Source: Bradyrhizobium sp. SSBR45G (GTDB taxonomy: Bacteria; Pseudomonadota; Alphaproteobacteria; Rhizobiales; Xanthobacteraceae). From it: a DNA stretch of 64,000 nucleotides. The DNA is taken from NCBI RefSeq assembly GCF_030159255.1, contig NZ_BSCT01000019.1, positions 62,001 through 126,000 of the forward strand, in the 5' to 3' direction. The notes beneath the pieces are model-generated. The model was not told the origin of the DNA, ran no database searches, and was given only the letters and a program-made list of their open reading frames with translations. The position numbers were made by a program, and so were the translations under genes. Below, in pieces: positions 25,347-33,609 of the stretch (position 1 is the first letter of the stretch; the number at the start of each line of letters is the position of its first letter).

Positions 25347-26396
25347 ATGGCCGCGAATTCCAAGCGCGTCTTCTATGTCAAATATCTCGCGCATCCGATC
25401 TTCAGCGAGCTGCTTGCGGCGCGCCCCGACGTCCGGCTCGACCGGCTGGAGAACGACAGTTCAGAGGCCGAGACGGCGCCGATCCTGGCGGCGGCCCACG
25501 CCTACCAGATCGGCGCCGCCCGCGACGAGCTGGCCCCGCGCTTCCATGTCGATGCCGACCTGCTGCGCCGCGCGCCCAACCTGCTGATCGTCTCCAGCAA
25601 CGGCGCCGGCTACGACCCGGTCGATGTCGAGGCCTGCACGAAGGCCGGCGTGCTGGTCGTCAACCAGTCCGGCGGCAACGCCCATTCCGTCGCCGAGCAC
25701 ACGCTGGGCATGATGCTGACCCTGTCGAAGCGCATCATCCAGTCCGACCGCCGGCTGCGGCGGGAGCGCGACGTCAACCGCAACGATCTGATCGGCAACG
25801 AGGTGCAGGGGCGCACGATCGGCATCGTCGGGCTGGGCAACGTCGGCCGCCGCGTGGCCGAGCTGTGCCGCGGCCTGCTCGGCATGACGGTGCTGGCCTA
25901 CGATCCGTATCTGTCGGCGGACGAGATCGCCGCACGGGGGGCCGAAAAGGTCGAGCTTGAAGACCTGATGCGACGCGCCGACTTCGTCTCGATCAACTGC
26001 CCGCTGACGAGGGACAGTCGCGGCATGATCGGCGCCCGGGAGTTCGCGCTGATGCAGCCGCATGCCTATTTCGTCACCACCGCCCGCGGCTTCATCCACG
26101 ACGAGGAGGCGCTGCTCGCGGCACTCACCGAGCAGCGCATCGCCGGCGCCGGGCTCGACGTCTGGGCCAAGGAGCCGCCGCCGCCGGACCATCCGCTGCT
26201 GCAGCTCGACAACGTCCTGGCGAGCCCGCACACGGCCGGGGTCACCCGCGAGGCGCGGCAGAACATGGGCCGGATCGCGGCCGAGCAGCTGCTGGGTGCG
26301 CTGGATGGCGGGCGGCCACCGCGGCTGATCAACCCGGAGGCGTGGCCACGCTACAGCGCCCGGTTCCGCGAGGCGTTCGGCGTGACGCCGGCCTAG
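25347..26396 (+). CDS. D-isomer-specific 2-hydroxyacid dehydrogenase
   Basis: A 349-residue NAD(P)-dependent enzyme reducing a 2-keto acid or oxidising a D-2-hydroxyacid. The Rossmann motif is GRTIGIVGLGNVGRRVAELC, and the catalytic Arg, Glu and His lie in TTARGFIHDEEALLAALTE, GAGLDVWAKEP and ASPHTAGVTRE. Family length is 310-350. It is divergent from the split TPP decarboxylase. If the two act on one pathway, the dehydrogenase could supply or remove the keto acid. The exact substrate is unknown. Confidence 0.85.
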   Translation: MAANSKRVFYVKYLAHPIFSELLAARPDVRLDRLENDSSEAETAPILAAAHAYQIGAARDELAPRFHVDADLLRRAPNLLIVSSNGAGYDPVDVEACTKAGVLVVNQSGGNAHSVAEHTLGMMLTLSKRIIQSDRRLRRERDVNRNDLIGNEVQGRTIGIVGLGNVGRRVAELCRGLLGMTVLAYDPYLSADEIAARGAEKVELEDLMRRADFVSINCPLTRDSRGMIGAREFALMQPHAYFVTTARGFIHDEEALLAALTEQRIAGAGLDVWAKEPPPPDHPLLQLDNVLASPHTAGVTREARQNMGRIAAEQLLGALDGGRPPRLINPEAWPRYSARFREAFGVTPA

Positions 26397-26827
26397 CCGG
26401 CGGAGGCGAGAGGGTGGGGAGAAGATTTGGTGTGCCGGGGGCTGCAATGCAGCAACAAATCTTCTCTCCAGCGTGGCTTCGACGAAGCGGACATTGCTAT
26501 TTTCCGCCGCGTCTCGACAGGCCAGGGGTTGCTGATCATTTTCCCAGGAGCGCCATGAGCTTGAGCAGGACTTTTCGCTCGGCGCCGAAGGGAATCGGGT
26601 CCAATGCGCCGGCTGAATTCAATCCTGAAGTCGACCCACGGTCGCGTTCGGCGCGCGGTGTCGAAGTTCGTCGCGATCGCCGCTGCCAGCCTGCCCTCCG
26701 TCGGCGCCTGAGCGTCGGTTCCACTGCTGCATCAAATATTTGCATCGGCTGTTTGATATCGGTCAACGGCGGACCCGCAAGCGCGGTAACATCTCCTTCG
26801 AGCACTGCTTGAGAGGCAGGAGGTTGC
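26397..26827. other. Intergenic gap after the dehydrogenase gene
   Basis: About 430 bases. The first part holds a long hairpin (26416-26469, listed separately). The rest has no convincing open frame; the last 25 bases contain the GCAGGAGG ribosome site of the next small gene. Confidence 0.4.
26416..26469. repeat. Long nested hairpin behind the dehydrogenase gene
   Basis: GGGGAGAAGATTTG (26416-26429) pairs with 26456-26469, with one G-T pair. The loop contains GCTGCA/TGCAGC (26441-26453), which can form a second stem. No T-run follows, so it may be an mRNA 3' stabiliser or a mobile palindrome rather than a classical terminator. Confidence 0.55.
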
Positions 26828-27040
26828 ATGGCGCGCTATGTCATCCATTTCATGAAGGACGTGCTGGGCGAGAACGGCCGCCAGTGCGAGATCTGCCAGA
26901 GCACGCTGGAGGTTGAGGCCGACAGCGAAGGCGAGGCGGCAGAGATCGCCAAGCAGGAGTTCTGCAAGACGCAGAACCTGCGTGACTGGTCGCTGCATGC
27001 CGACCGGATGCAGGTGAAGGCGGCCGACTTCCCGTCCTGA
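26828..27040 (+). CDS. Small conserved-type protein of unknown function
   Basis: A 70-residue protein (MARYVIHFMKDVLGENGRQC onward) with three cysteines: two in CEIC near residue 20, one in EFCKTQNLRDWSLH. Its start is well supported by a GGAGG ribosome site. It is acidic and soluble, with two predicted helices. The C-x-x-C suggests a metal or redox role, but the second pair is not complete. I do not recognise a named domain. Its stop lies 9 bases before the end of the convergent GNAT gene. Confidence 0.65.
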   Translation: MARYVIHFMKDVLGENGRQCEICQSTLEVEADSEGEAAEIAKQEFCKTQNLRDWSLHADRMQVKAADFPS

Positions 27041-27049
27041 CGCGCAAGC

Positions 27050-27622
27050 TCAGCGGCTGAGCCCTGCAGGCGGCTCGCCGCTGCCCGGGCCGAGGGAGCG
27101 CTGAACCATCACCGTGTCGGACCATCGGCCATAGCGATAGGCAACCCCCGGAAGCAAGCCGACCCGAACGAAGCCGAACCTCTCATGGATGCCGAGTGAG
27201 GCGGTGTTGTCGGCGTCGATATAGCCGATCATCTGCCGGTAGCCGGCCGCAGCCGAGGCATCGATCAGGGCCTGCATCAGCAGCCGGCCGACGCCGCGGC
27301 CGAGATGCTCGTGGTGGACGTAGATCGAATGCTTGACCGCGAACCGGTAGGCCGGCCGCTTCCGGAACTGGACGACATAGGCATAGCCGACCACCTCGCC
27401 GCGGAACGTCGCGACCAGATGCGGCAGCCGCTGGTTACGCAGGTTCTTGCGCCGCTGCTTGAGGTCGTCGGGCTCCGGCGCGCCGGAGTTCGCGGCGCCG
27501 TCCTCGACGCCGCGGCGGATGTGTCGCCGGTAGATGGACAGCATCGCCTCGACGTCCTCGTCGCGCGACGGCCGAACCAGGACCGGCGGTTCGGTCTCGA
27601 GACCGGTCGGGGTGCTGTCCAT
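27050..27622 (-). CDS. GNAT-family acetyltransferase
   Basis: A 190-residue acetyl-CoA-dependent N-acetyltransferase of the phosphinothricin acetyltransferase-like branch. Visible motifs are LVRPSRDEDVEAMLSIYRRH, the acetyl-CoA loop HHEHLGRGVGRLLMQALIDA (R/Q-x-x-G-x-G/A), and the C-terminal ADNTASLGIHERFGFVRVGL. The start is the ATG 8 bases downstream of the decarboxylase stop, so the two genes form an operon. That context suggests a polyamine or amino acid amine as substrate. A longer frame upstream only runs antisense within the decarboxylase gene. Confidence 0.85.
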   Translation of the reverse strand: MDSTPTGLETEPPVLVRPSRDEDVEAMLSIYRRHIRRGVEDGAANSGAPEPDDLKQRRKNLRNQRLPHLVATFRGEVVGYAYVVQFRKRPAYRFAVKHSIYVHHEHLGRGVGRLLMQALIDASAAAGYRQMIGYIDADNTASLGIHERFGFVRVGLLPGVAYRYGRWSDTVMVQRSLGPGSGEPPAGLSR

Positions 27623-27630
27623 GGTTCGAA

Positions 27631-29988
27631 TTACTCTGCGCAAACATAGGTATGGAGCCGGATCCGGCCAGCTTCGTCGATCTCCTTGTACAATCCCTGA
27701 ATCTCGACGTCGAAACCCGGAAAGACGTTGAAGGCGCGCTCGAACATCTTGAGGTAATCGATCATCGGCCTGGCGCGGTCCGACAGCCGTTCGCCGGGCA
27801 CGATGGTCGCAATGCCCGGCGGATAGACCACGAAGGGCGTTGTGGCGATGCGACCGGCAATGCGGTCGATCGGCAGGTAGTCGACTTCGTTGCGCATCAG
27901 CGCGCGCGCCGCCTCGCGCGGCGACAGCGCGATCTCCGGCATGTGCTGCGGCTGGAACTGCCTGGCCTGCAGCGCGCTGACCTCGGCCTCGCGGTAAAAC
28001 CGGTGCATCTCGGCACAGAGGTCGCGCAGCCGCGTCTTGCCATAGCGGGTGAAGCGCTTGCGCGTGAACTCCGGGATGGCATCCTCCAGCAGCACGTTGT
28101 CGTCGTGCAGCCGCTTGAAGGCGACGAGGCCGCTGATCAGGGTGCCGGCCTTGCTCGCCTCGACGCCCGGCGTCAGAAGGAAGAGCAGCGAGTTGAGGTC
28201 GTTCTTCTCGGCGACGATACGGTTCTCGCGCAGATATTGCGCGACGACCGGCGCCGGGATTCCGTGCTCCGCATAGCCGCCATTGGCGCGGTCGAAGCCG
28301 GGGGTCAAAAGCGTCAGCTTGTTCGGGTCGGTCATGGCGAAGCCGGGCGCCAGATCCGGGAAGCCATGCCAGGCCTCGCCCGGCGCGAGCTGCCACAGCG
28401 CGGCGTCGGTTGCGAGCTGGTCGGTCGAGATCGCTTCCCAGGCGACGTCGTGCCGGGCGCCCGGGCTGGCTGCATCGGCGATCGACACCCGGTCGGGCAC
28501 GAACGGCTCGAAGAACCAGCGCCGCGCCGGATCCTTCTCCTTCTCCTCGAACTCCCGGCGCATCGCTCTGATCTTCTTGCGCAATTCGATGCCGAGCCGG
28601 ATCGTGTCGTCCCACAGCACCTCGCCCGAGCGGCCCTTCATCATCTGGGCGCCGACGTCGAGCGAGGCGAACAGCGGATAGAACGGCGAGGTCGAGGCGT
28701 GCTGCATGAAGCTTTCGTTGAAGCGGCGGTGCTCGACGCGGCGCCGCTGCCCCTTGATGTGGCGATCCTTGACGTGGATCTGCGAGGCCTGGGAGAAGCT
28801 CGCGAGCTGCTTGTGGGTCGACTGCGTGGCGATGATGCCGGGCGCGTCGGGCCCGAGCTCGCCGAGGCCCATGGCGAAGCGGCCGGCATAGAGCGGGTGG
28901 AACTTCATGAAGCCCGCCCAGGCCTCGTCGAACATGATGTAGTCGCAGAGGTGGCCGATCCGTTTGAGGATCATCTCCGCGCTGTGGATGGTGCCGTCAT
29001 AGGTGCACTGCTCGACCACGGCGACGCGGAACGGCCGCTGCTTTCGCCAGGCGTCGGGGTCCTTGACCAGCGGATTGTCGCGGATCTGTTGCCGCAGCTG
29101 CTCCTCGTCGAGCAGGTCCCAGCGCATCGGGCCGATCAGGCCCCAGGCATTGCGGACGGTGGGGACGTACACGGGCACGCCGCCCGCGATCAGCAGCGCG
29201 CCATGATGGGCAGCCTTGTGGTTGTTGCGGTCGAACAGCACGAGATCGCCGTCGGTGACCAGCGCCCCCAGCACCACCTTGTTGGAGGTCGAGGTGCCGT
29301 TGAGGACGAAATAGGTCTTCTCGGCGCCAAAGATCTGCGCCGCCTCCTTCTGCGCCCGCAGCGCCGGTCCCTCATGGGTCAGGAGATCGCCGAGATCGAG
29401 CACGGAATTGTCGAGGTCGTCGCGAAACACCGCCTCACCGAGATGCTCGACGAAGATCCGGCCGATCGGGCTGCGGCTGTAGAACACGCCGCCATTGTGG
29501 CCGGGGCAGGTCCAGAGCTGGTTGCCTTCCTCGGCATAGTCGACCAGCGTCCCGAAGAACGGCGTCTTCAGGGTCTCGGCATATTGCTTGAGGCGGCTGA
29601 TCAGGTTCTTGGCGATGAACGCCGGCGTCTCCTCGGAGAGGAAGACGTAGCCGTCGATGAAGTCGAGCACCTCGACCGGCAGGTCCTCGAACCGTTTGCG
29701 CCGGATCAGCAGGATGATCGGGAAGTCGAGGCCGCGCCGGCGCATCAGGTTGATCAGAGCCGCCGTCTTGCCCTCCAATCCCTTCTTGCCCCAGTCCACC
29801 AGCATGCAGCCGATCGCAGCATCCGTCTGGACGGCGATTTCGGCGTCTTCGAGCTTCCGGGCGCGGACGACCTCGAAACCCGAGCGCTGGATCTCCTCGA
29901 TGATCTGGTTGAAGCGGACGCCGGCGAGGTCGTCGGTCTCGAAGACAGGCGCGGCGAACAGGAATGTGAAGCGGCGGAAGTAATCCAT
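27631..29988 (-). CDS. Orn/Lys/Arg decarboxylase (fold type I, PLP)
   Basis: A 785-residue decarboxylase. Residues about 1-135 are the N-terminal wing with a response-regulator-like fold. Residues about 145-590 form the PLP major domain; Lys393 in IATQSTHKQLASFSQ is the Schiff-base lysine, and CPGHNGGVFYSRSPIGRIFV, VLNGTSTSNKVVL and YIMFDEAWAGF match the family. The C-terminal domain ends at residue 785. The start at MDYFRRF fits family N-termini; ten more residues are possible upstream. Which amino acid is used (ornithine, lysine or arginine) is not clear from motifs. The product would be putrescine, cadaverine or agmatine, feeding the GNAT encoded downstream. Confidence 0.9.
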   Translation of the reverse strand: MDYFRRFTFLFAAPVFETDDLAGVRFNQIIEEIQRSGFEVVRARKLEDAEIAVQTDAAIGCMLVDWGKKGLEGKTAALINLMRRRGLDFPIILLIRRKRFEDLPVEVLDFIDGYVFLSEETPAFIAKNLISRLKQYAETLKTPFFGTLVDYAEEGNQLWTCPGHNGGVFYSRSPIGRIFVEHLGEAVFRDDLDNSVLDLGDLLTHEGPALRAQKEAAQIFGAEKTYFVLNGTSTSNKVVLGALVTDGDLVLFDRNNHKAAHHGALLIAGGVPVYVPTVRNAWGLIGPMRWDLLDEEQLRQQIRDNPLVKDPDAWRKQRPFRVAVVEQCTYDGTIHSAEMILKRIGHLCDYIMFDEAWAGFMKFHPLYAGRFAMGLGELGPDAPGIIATQSTHKQLASFSQASQIHVKDRHIKGQRRRVEHRRFNESFMQHASTSPFYPLFASLDVGAQMMKGRSGEVLWDDTIRLGIELRKKIRAMRREFEEKEKDPARRWFFEPFVPDRVSIADAASPGARHDVAWEAISTDQLATDAALWQLAPGEAWHGFPDLAPGFAMTDPNKLTLLTPGFDRANGGYAEHGIPAPVVAQYLRENRIVAEKNDLNSLLFLLTPGVEASKAGTLISGLVAFKRLHDDNVLLEDAIPEFTRKRFTRYGKTRLRDLCAEMHRFYREAEVSALQARQFQPQHMPEIALSPREAARALMRNEVDYLPIDRIAGRIATTPFVVYPPGIATIVPGERLSDRARPMIDYLKMFERAFNVFPGFDVEIQGLYKEIDEAGRIRLHTYVCAE

Positions 29989-30194
29989 GAGACTCTTTCG
30001 GGCTGGGCGGGCAGCCACGTGTCGACGGGTTCGATGACAGCGGGATGACAGGAGGCAGGCAGCCGCGCGCAGGTTCTGCCCATGGGCCTGCTTTGTTCGC
30101 GTCCGTCGCGGCAGGCGACTGCGCGCTTGCGCTTGTGTTGGCGGTGTCGCAATGGCAATCGTCCCAACACTTTGCAGGGCTGAAAGGATCCGTG

Positions 30195-31250
30195 GTGCTT
30201 CCAGAATGGATCAGCGTTGATTGTGCGGCTCCCTCCGAGGCGCATCGTGAGGTGGCCTTGGCGCGTCAGGCGCAGCTGACCAAGCCGCTCGGAGCGCTCG
30301 GCCGGCTGGAGGAGGTCGCGGTCGAGCTCGCGGCGCTGCAGGCCTCGGACCGGCCGGGGGCCGAGCGGGTGCCGGTGGTGCTGTTCGCCGGCGACCATGG
30401 CGTCGCGGCGCAGGGGGTCTCCGCCTATCCGCCGGAAGTCACGGTGCAGATGATGCACAACTTTGCCGGCGGCGGCGCGGCCATCTCGGTTCTGGCGCGC
30501 AGCCTGGGCTGTCCGCTGGAGGTGGTCGATGTCGGGACGCTGGCGGATGAGCCGGTGCGCGGCGTGGTCGTCGACAAGCCGCGGCGCGGCACACGCGATT
30601 TCAGCGTCGAGCCGGCACTGACGCCGGAGGAGGTTGCCTTCGCCTGCGAGGCCGGGCGGCGCGCCGTGGCGCGGCAGGCCGACCACGCGCCGGAGCTCGT
30701 GATCTTCGGCGAGATGGGAATCGGCAATACGACCGCGGCGGCCGCCCTTGCCGCGGCGCTGTTGTCCTGTGCGCCTGCGGACATCGTCGGCAGCGGCACG
30801 GGGCTTGACGCCGATGGGCGGGCCAGAAAGGCGGCGGTCATTGCGGATGCCCTGGCGCGGCACGGATTGTCGTCCGGAGCAGCCGTCGCGGATATCATGG
30901 CCGCGGTCGGTGGTCTGGAGATCATCGCGATGGCCGGGGCGATCATCGCCGCCGCACAGCGGCGCTGGCCGGTGCTGATCGACGGCTTCATCGTCTCGGT
31001 CGCGGCGCTTGCGGCCGTCAGGCTCAACCCGTCATGCCGGCCGTGGCTGCTGTTCTCACATCGCTCGGCCGAGCGCGGCCATGCCGTCGTGCTCGAGGCG
31101 CTCGGCGCCCGTGCTCTGATCGATCTCGACCTGCGGCTCGGCGAGGCCTCCGGTGCGGCGACGGCGTTGCCGATCATTCGGCTCGCCTGTGCGCTCCACA
31201 ACGGCATGGCCACCTTCGCGGAGGCTGCGGTCTCGGGGCGCGACGCCTGA
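30195..31250 (+). CDS. cobT: Nicotinate-nucleotide:dimethylbenzimidazole phosphoribosyltransferase
   Basis: A 351-residue enzyme that makes alpha-ribazole phosphate from nicotinate mononucleotide and DMB, the nucleotide-loop precursor. Motifs are LTKPLGALGRLEEVAVELAA, VVLFAGDHGVAAQGVSAYP, VIFGEMGIGNTTAAAALAAA and the catalytic glutamate in NGMATFAEAAVSG. The GTG at 30195 is chosen because AAAGGA precedes it by 6 bases, and the resulting length fits the roughly 350-residue family; the frame is open further upstream. First of a three-gene plus-strand unit (cobT-cobC-cobS). In the Pseudomonas denitrificans naming it is CobU. Confidence 0.95.
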   Translation: MLPEWISVDCAAPSEAHREVALARQAQLTKPLGALGRLEEVAVELAALQASDRPGAERVPVVLFAGDHGVAAQGVSAYPPEVTVQMMHNFAGGGAAISVLARSLGCPLEVVDVGTLADEPVRGVVVDKPRRGTRDFSVEPALTPEEVAFACEAGRRAVARQADHAPELVIFGEMGIGNTTAAAALAAALLSCAPADIVGSGTGLDADGRARKAAVIADALARHGLSSGAAVADIMAAVGGLEIIAMAGAIIAAAQRRWPVLIDGFIVSVAALAAVRLNPSCRPWLLFSHRSAERGHAVVLEALGARALIDLDLRLGEASGAATALPIIRLACALHNGMATFAEAAVSGRDA

Positions 31251-31843
31251 TGCGGCTCGACCTCCTGCGGCACGGCACCACCGGACGAGACGGCTATCTC
31301 GACGGCCGCACCGATCCGCCGCTGAGCGAGATCGGCTGGGAGCAGGTCCGGCGGCAGACGCAGAGCAGGATCTGGCGCCGCGTCGTCAGTTCGCCGTTGG
31401 CGCGCGCCTGCGCGGCGGCGGAGGATTACGCCCGGCAGACCGGCGGTGCGCTGGAGATCGACGGGGATTGGCGCGAGCTCGACTTCGGGCACTGGGACGG
31501 ACGAAGCCGCAGCGACATCGCCGCCGAGCCGGGAGGTGAAGCCCTGCTCGATGCCTTCTACGCCGATGCTGCCGTCTCTGCGCCGGCCGGCGAGAGCTGG
31601 GCCGATCTGCAGACCCGGGTCGCGCGCGCGGTCGAACGCGTTCTCACCGTGCCCGAACCCACGCCGGTGCTGGTGATGACGCATGGTGGCGCCATGCGCG
31701 CCGCGCTCTCGCATCTGCTCGGCTGGCCGTTGCGGCAGCTCTGGAGCCTGCGCATCCATCCCGGCACCCGGATCACGCTCGAGGCGGGACTTGGCGGTGA
31801 GCGTGGTCCCTGGGGCGAAATCGTCGAGGTCATCCAGCCATGA
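31250..31843 (+). CDS. cobC: Alpha-ribazole phosphatase-like histidine phosphatase
   Basis: A 197-residue phosphoglycerate-mutase-like protein. The catalytic RHG motif lies in LDLLRHGTTGRDGYLDGRTD, with partner residues in VVSSPLARACAAAE, ELDFGHWDG (acid) and VLVMTHGGAMRAAL (second histidine). Its ATG overlaps the cobT stop by one base (TGATG) and its stop overlaps the cobS start, so it is translationally coupled within the nucleotide-loop genes. It is expected to remove the 5'-phosphate from alpha-ribazole phosphate or adenosylcobalamin 5'-phosphate. Other phosphatase substrates cannot be excluded. Confidence 0.85.
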   Translation: MRLDLLRHGTTGRDGYLDGRTDPPLSEIGWEQVRRQTQSRIWRRVVSSPLARACAAAEDYARQTGGALEIDGDWRELDFGHWDGRSRSDIAAEPGGEALLDAFYADAAVSAPAGESWADLQTRVARAVERVLTVPEPTPVLVMTHGGAMRAALSHLLGWPLRQLWSLRIHPGTRITLEAGLGGERGPWGEIVEVIQP

Positions 31844-32559
31844 GTCTGCGGGAATTCTGGATCGCGTTGCAGTTCCTGACGCGGCTGCCGACGCCGCGGG
31901 TCGCAGAGACGCGATCCGACGACCTTGCAAAGGCGGTGGTCTGGTTTCCGGCCGCCGGATTGGTGATCGGCGCCTGCCTGGCAGTGATCGCGCGGCTGCT
32001 GCACGGCGCCGATCCGTGGCTCGTCGCGCTGGCCGTGCTGGCCGCTTGGATCTGGATCACCGGCGCGCTGCACCTCGACGGGCTTGGCGACGTCGCCGAC
32101 GCGTTCGGCGCCGCGCATGGCAAGCCCGAGCGCTTCATCGCCGTGCTCGGCGATCCCCATGCCGGCAGCTTCGCCGTCGTCGCGATCGCTCTGCAGATCG
32201 CCGCCAAGCTGGTGCTGATCGCCGAGCTGGCGACGGGACCGACCGCCTGGGCGCTCGTGCTGATCCCTGCCTGGGCGCGGCTCGGCACGCTGGTCTGCAA
32301 CAAGACGCTGCTGTCGCTGAAGCCGGGGCTGGGGGCGAGCATCTCGAACAGCGTCGGCTGGAATGTGATTGTCTCCTGGGGCGCTGCACTCGCGGTCGGC
32401 GCGCTGGCCGGCGCGGTCCCGACCTTGCTCGCCATCGTCCTCATGCCGGCGGTCGCGTTCTACTGGCAATGGAGGATCGGCGGCATCACCGGCGACTGTC
32501 ACGGCGCCAGCATCGAGGTGATGGAAACGCTGCTGCTCGTCGCCTGCGTGCTCGGCTAG
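31840..32559 (+). CDS. cobS: Adenosylcobinamide-GDP ribazoletransferase (cobalamin synthase)
   Basis: A 239-residue inner-membrane protein joining adenosylcobinamide-GDP with alpha-ribazole (phosphate) to close the nucleotide loop. The N-terminus FWIALQFLTRLPTPRV and the region TGALHLDGLGDVADAFGAAH with the acidic DGLGD...D motif define the family; several hydrophobic segments follow. It overlaps cobC by four bases (ATGA). Its stop codon shares a CTAG with the stop of the convergent threonine-phosphate decarboxylase gene, so the two genes meet tail to tail. P. denitrificans name: CobV. Confidence 0.93.
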   Translation: MSLREFWIALQFLTRLPTPRVAETRSDDLAKAVVWFPAAGLVIGACLAVIARLLHGADPWLVALAVLAAWIWITGALHLDGLGDVADAFGAAHGKPERFIAVLGDPHAGSFAVVAIALQIAAKLVLIAELATGPTAWALVLIPAWARLGTLVCNKTLLSLKPGLGASISNSVGWNVIVSWGAALAVGALAGAVPTLLAIVLMPAVAFYWQWRIGGITGDCHGASIEVMETLLLVACVLG

Positions 32560-33587
32560 GACGCGTTGCCGAGCGCCTGCGCCAGGCGTTGCCAGTCGGC
32601 CTCCCGGCCCGGCAGGCCAAAGCGCAGCCAACGCGGATGCGCCGGAAAACGCCGGACATGGATGCCGTGACGGGCGAGCCGGTCGGCGATGTCAGGCGCG
32701 CCGGCCGCCGTGACCAGCCGGAACAGCGGCGTGCCGCCGACGGCCGTGCACCCGGCCTGTCCCAGAAGCGCGTCGAGGCGCAGACAATCCGTCGCCAGGC
32801 GGGCGCGCGTCTCGTGCAGCCACGAATCATCGGTCAGCGCGGTGGTTCCGATCGCAAGCGCTGCGCCCGACACCGCCCAGGGTCCGAGCTCGTCGCGCAG
32901 CTGCTGCACGATGTCGTCTGAGCCGATTGCAAAGCCGAGGCGCACACCGGCCAGGCCATAAACCTTGCCGAACGAGCGCAGCACGATCGTAACCGGCGGT
33001 AGCGCCGCTGCGAGGCTTGCATCAGCGGGATAGAGGTCGGCGAACGCCTCGTCGACGACCAGCAGGCCGTCGCGCCGGCGCAGCCTCGCGGCCAAGCCGA
33101 TCAGCGTGTCGCGCGGCAGCAGACGACCGGTCGGATTATTGGGATTCACCACCACCACGATGTCGGCGTCAGCGCATGCGTCGAGGTCCTCCACGAGCAG
33201 CACGCGATGGCCACAGCGGCGCCAGCACAGCGCATGCTCCTGATAGGTCGGTGCGAGTACCGCGACGGTCGATCGCGGGCGCAGCCGCGGCAGGATCTGC
33301 AGAACGGCCTGGGTGCCTGGTGCGGCAACGATCGCATCGGGGCTGGCGACGCCATAGCGCATCGCTGCCGCCGCCCGCAGCGCACGGTCGTCGTCCCCGG
33401 TTGGCAGGCGAGCCCAGCTCGCGGGGGGGATGCCGGGGATGGGATAGGGCACCGGATTGATGCCGGTCGACAGATCGATCCACGGCTGCGGCGCATCCGG
33501 GTAGCGGAGGCTGACGCCATCGAGATCGCCGCCGTGAACGATCGCTTCCGGCTGATCGGTGCGCGTGCTAGTCGCTCTCTCGTCCAT
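32556..33587 (-). CDS. cobD: L-threonine-O-3-phosphate decarboxylase
   Basis: A 343-residue PLP aminotransferase-like enzyme making (R)-1-amino-2-propanol O-2-phosphate, the linker between corrin ring and nucleotide loop. Motifs: VVNPNNPTGRLLPRDTLIGL, VVDEAFADLYP (PLP-N1 Asp), and VLRSFGKVYGLAGVRLGFAI with the Schiff-base lysine in SFGK. Alone on the minus strand, it is divergent from cbiB, whose start lies only 22 bases away. P. denitrificans name: CobC. The start may be a few codons downstream; the first 15 residues are weakly conserved-looking. Confidence 0.9.
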   Translation of the reverse strand: MDERATSTRTDQPEAIVHGGDLDGVSLRYPDAPQPWIDLSTGINPVPYPIPGIPPASWARLPTGDDDRALRAAAAMRYGVASPDAIVAAPGTQAVLQILPRLRPRSTVAVLAPTYQEHALCWRRCGHRVLLVEDLDACADADIVVVVNPNNPTGRLLPRDTLIGLAARLRRRDGLLVVDEAFADLYPADASLAAALPPVTIVLRSFGKVYGLAGVRLGFAIGSDDIVQQLRDELGPWAVSGAALAIGTTALTDDSWLHETRARLATDCLRLDALLGQAGCTAVGGTPLFRLVTAAGAPDIADRLARHGIHVRRFPAHPRWLRFGLPGREADWQRLAQALGNAS

Positions 33588-33609
33588 GTCTGTCCTTTAG
33601 CGGAGATCG

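Noticed and set aside
28615..29988. Second long frame upstream of the GNAT start
   Set aside because: It runs inside the decarboxylase gene out of frame; the GNAT domain starts at 27622.
27652..30048. 798-codon plus-strand frame across the decarboxylase
   Set aside because: Reverse shadow of the Orn/Lys/Arg decarboxylase gene.
30045..30194. Possible riboswitch upstream of cobT
   Set aside because: The B12 box and GCAACTG core are absent; only short GC stems are present.
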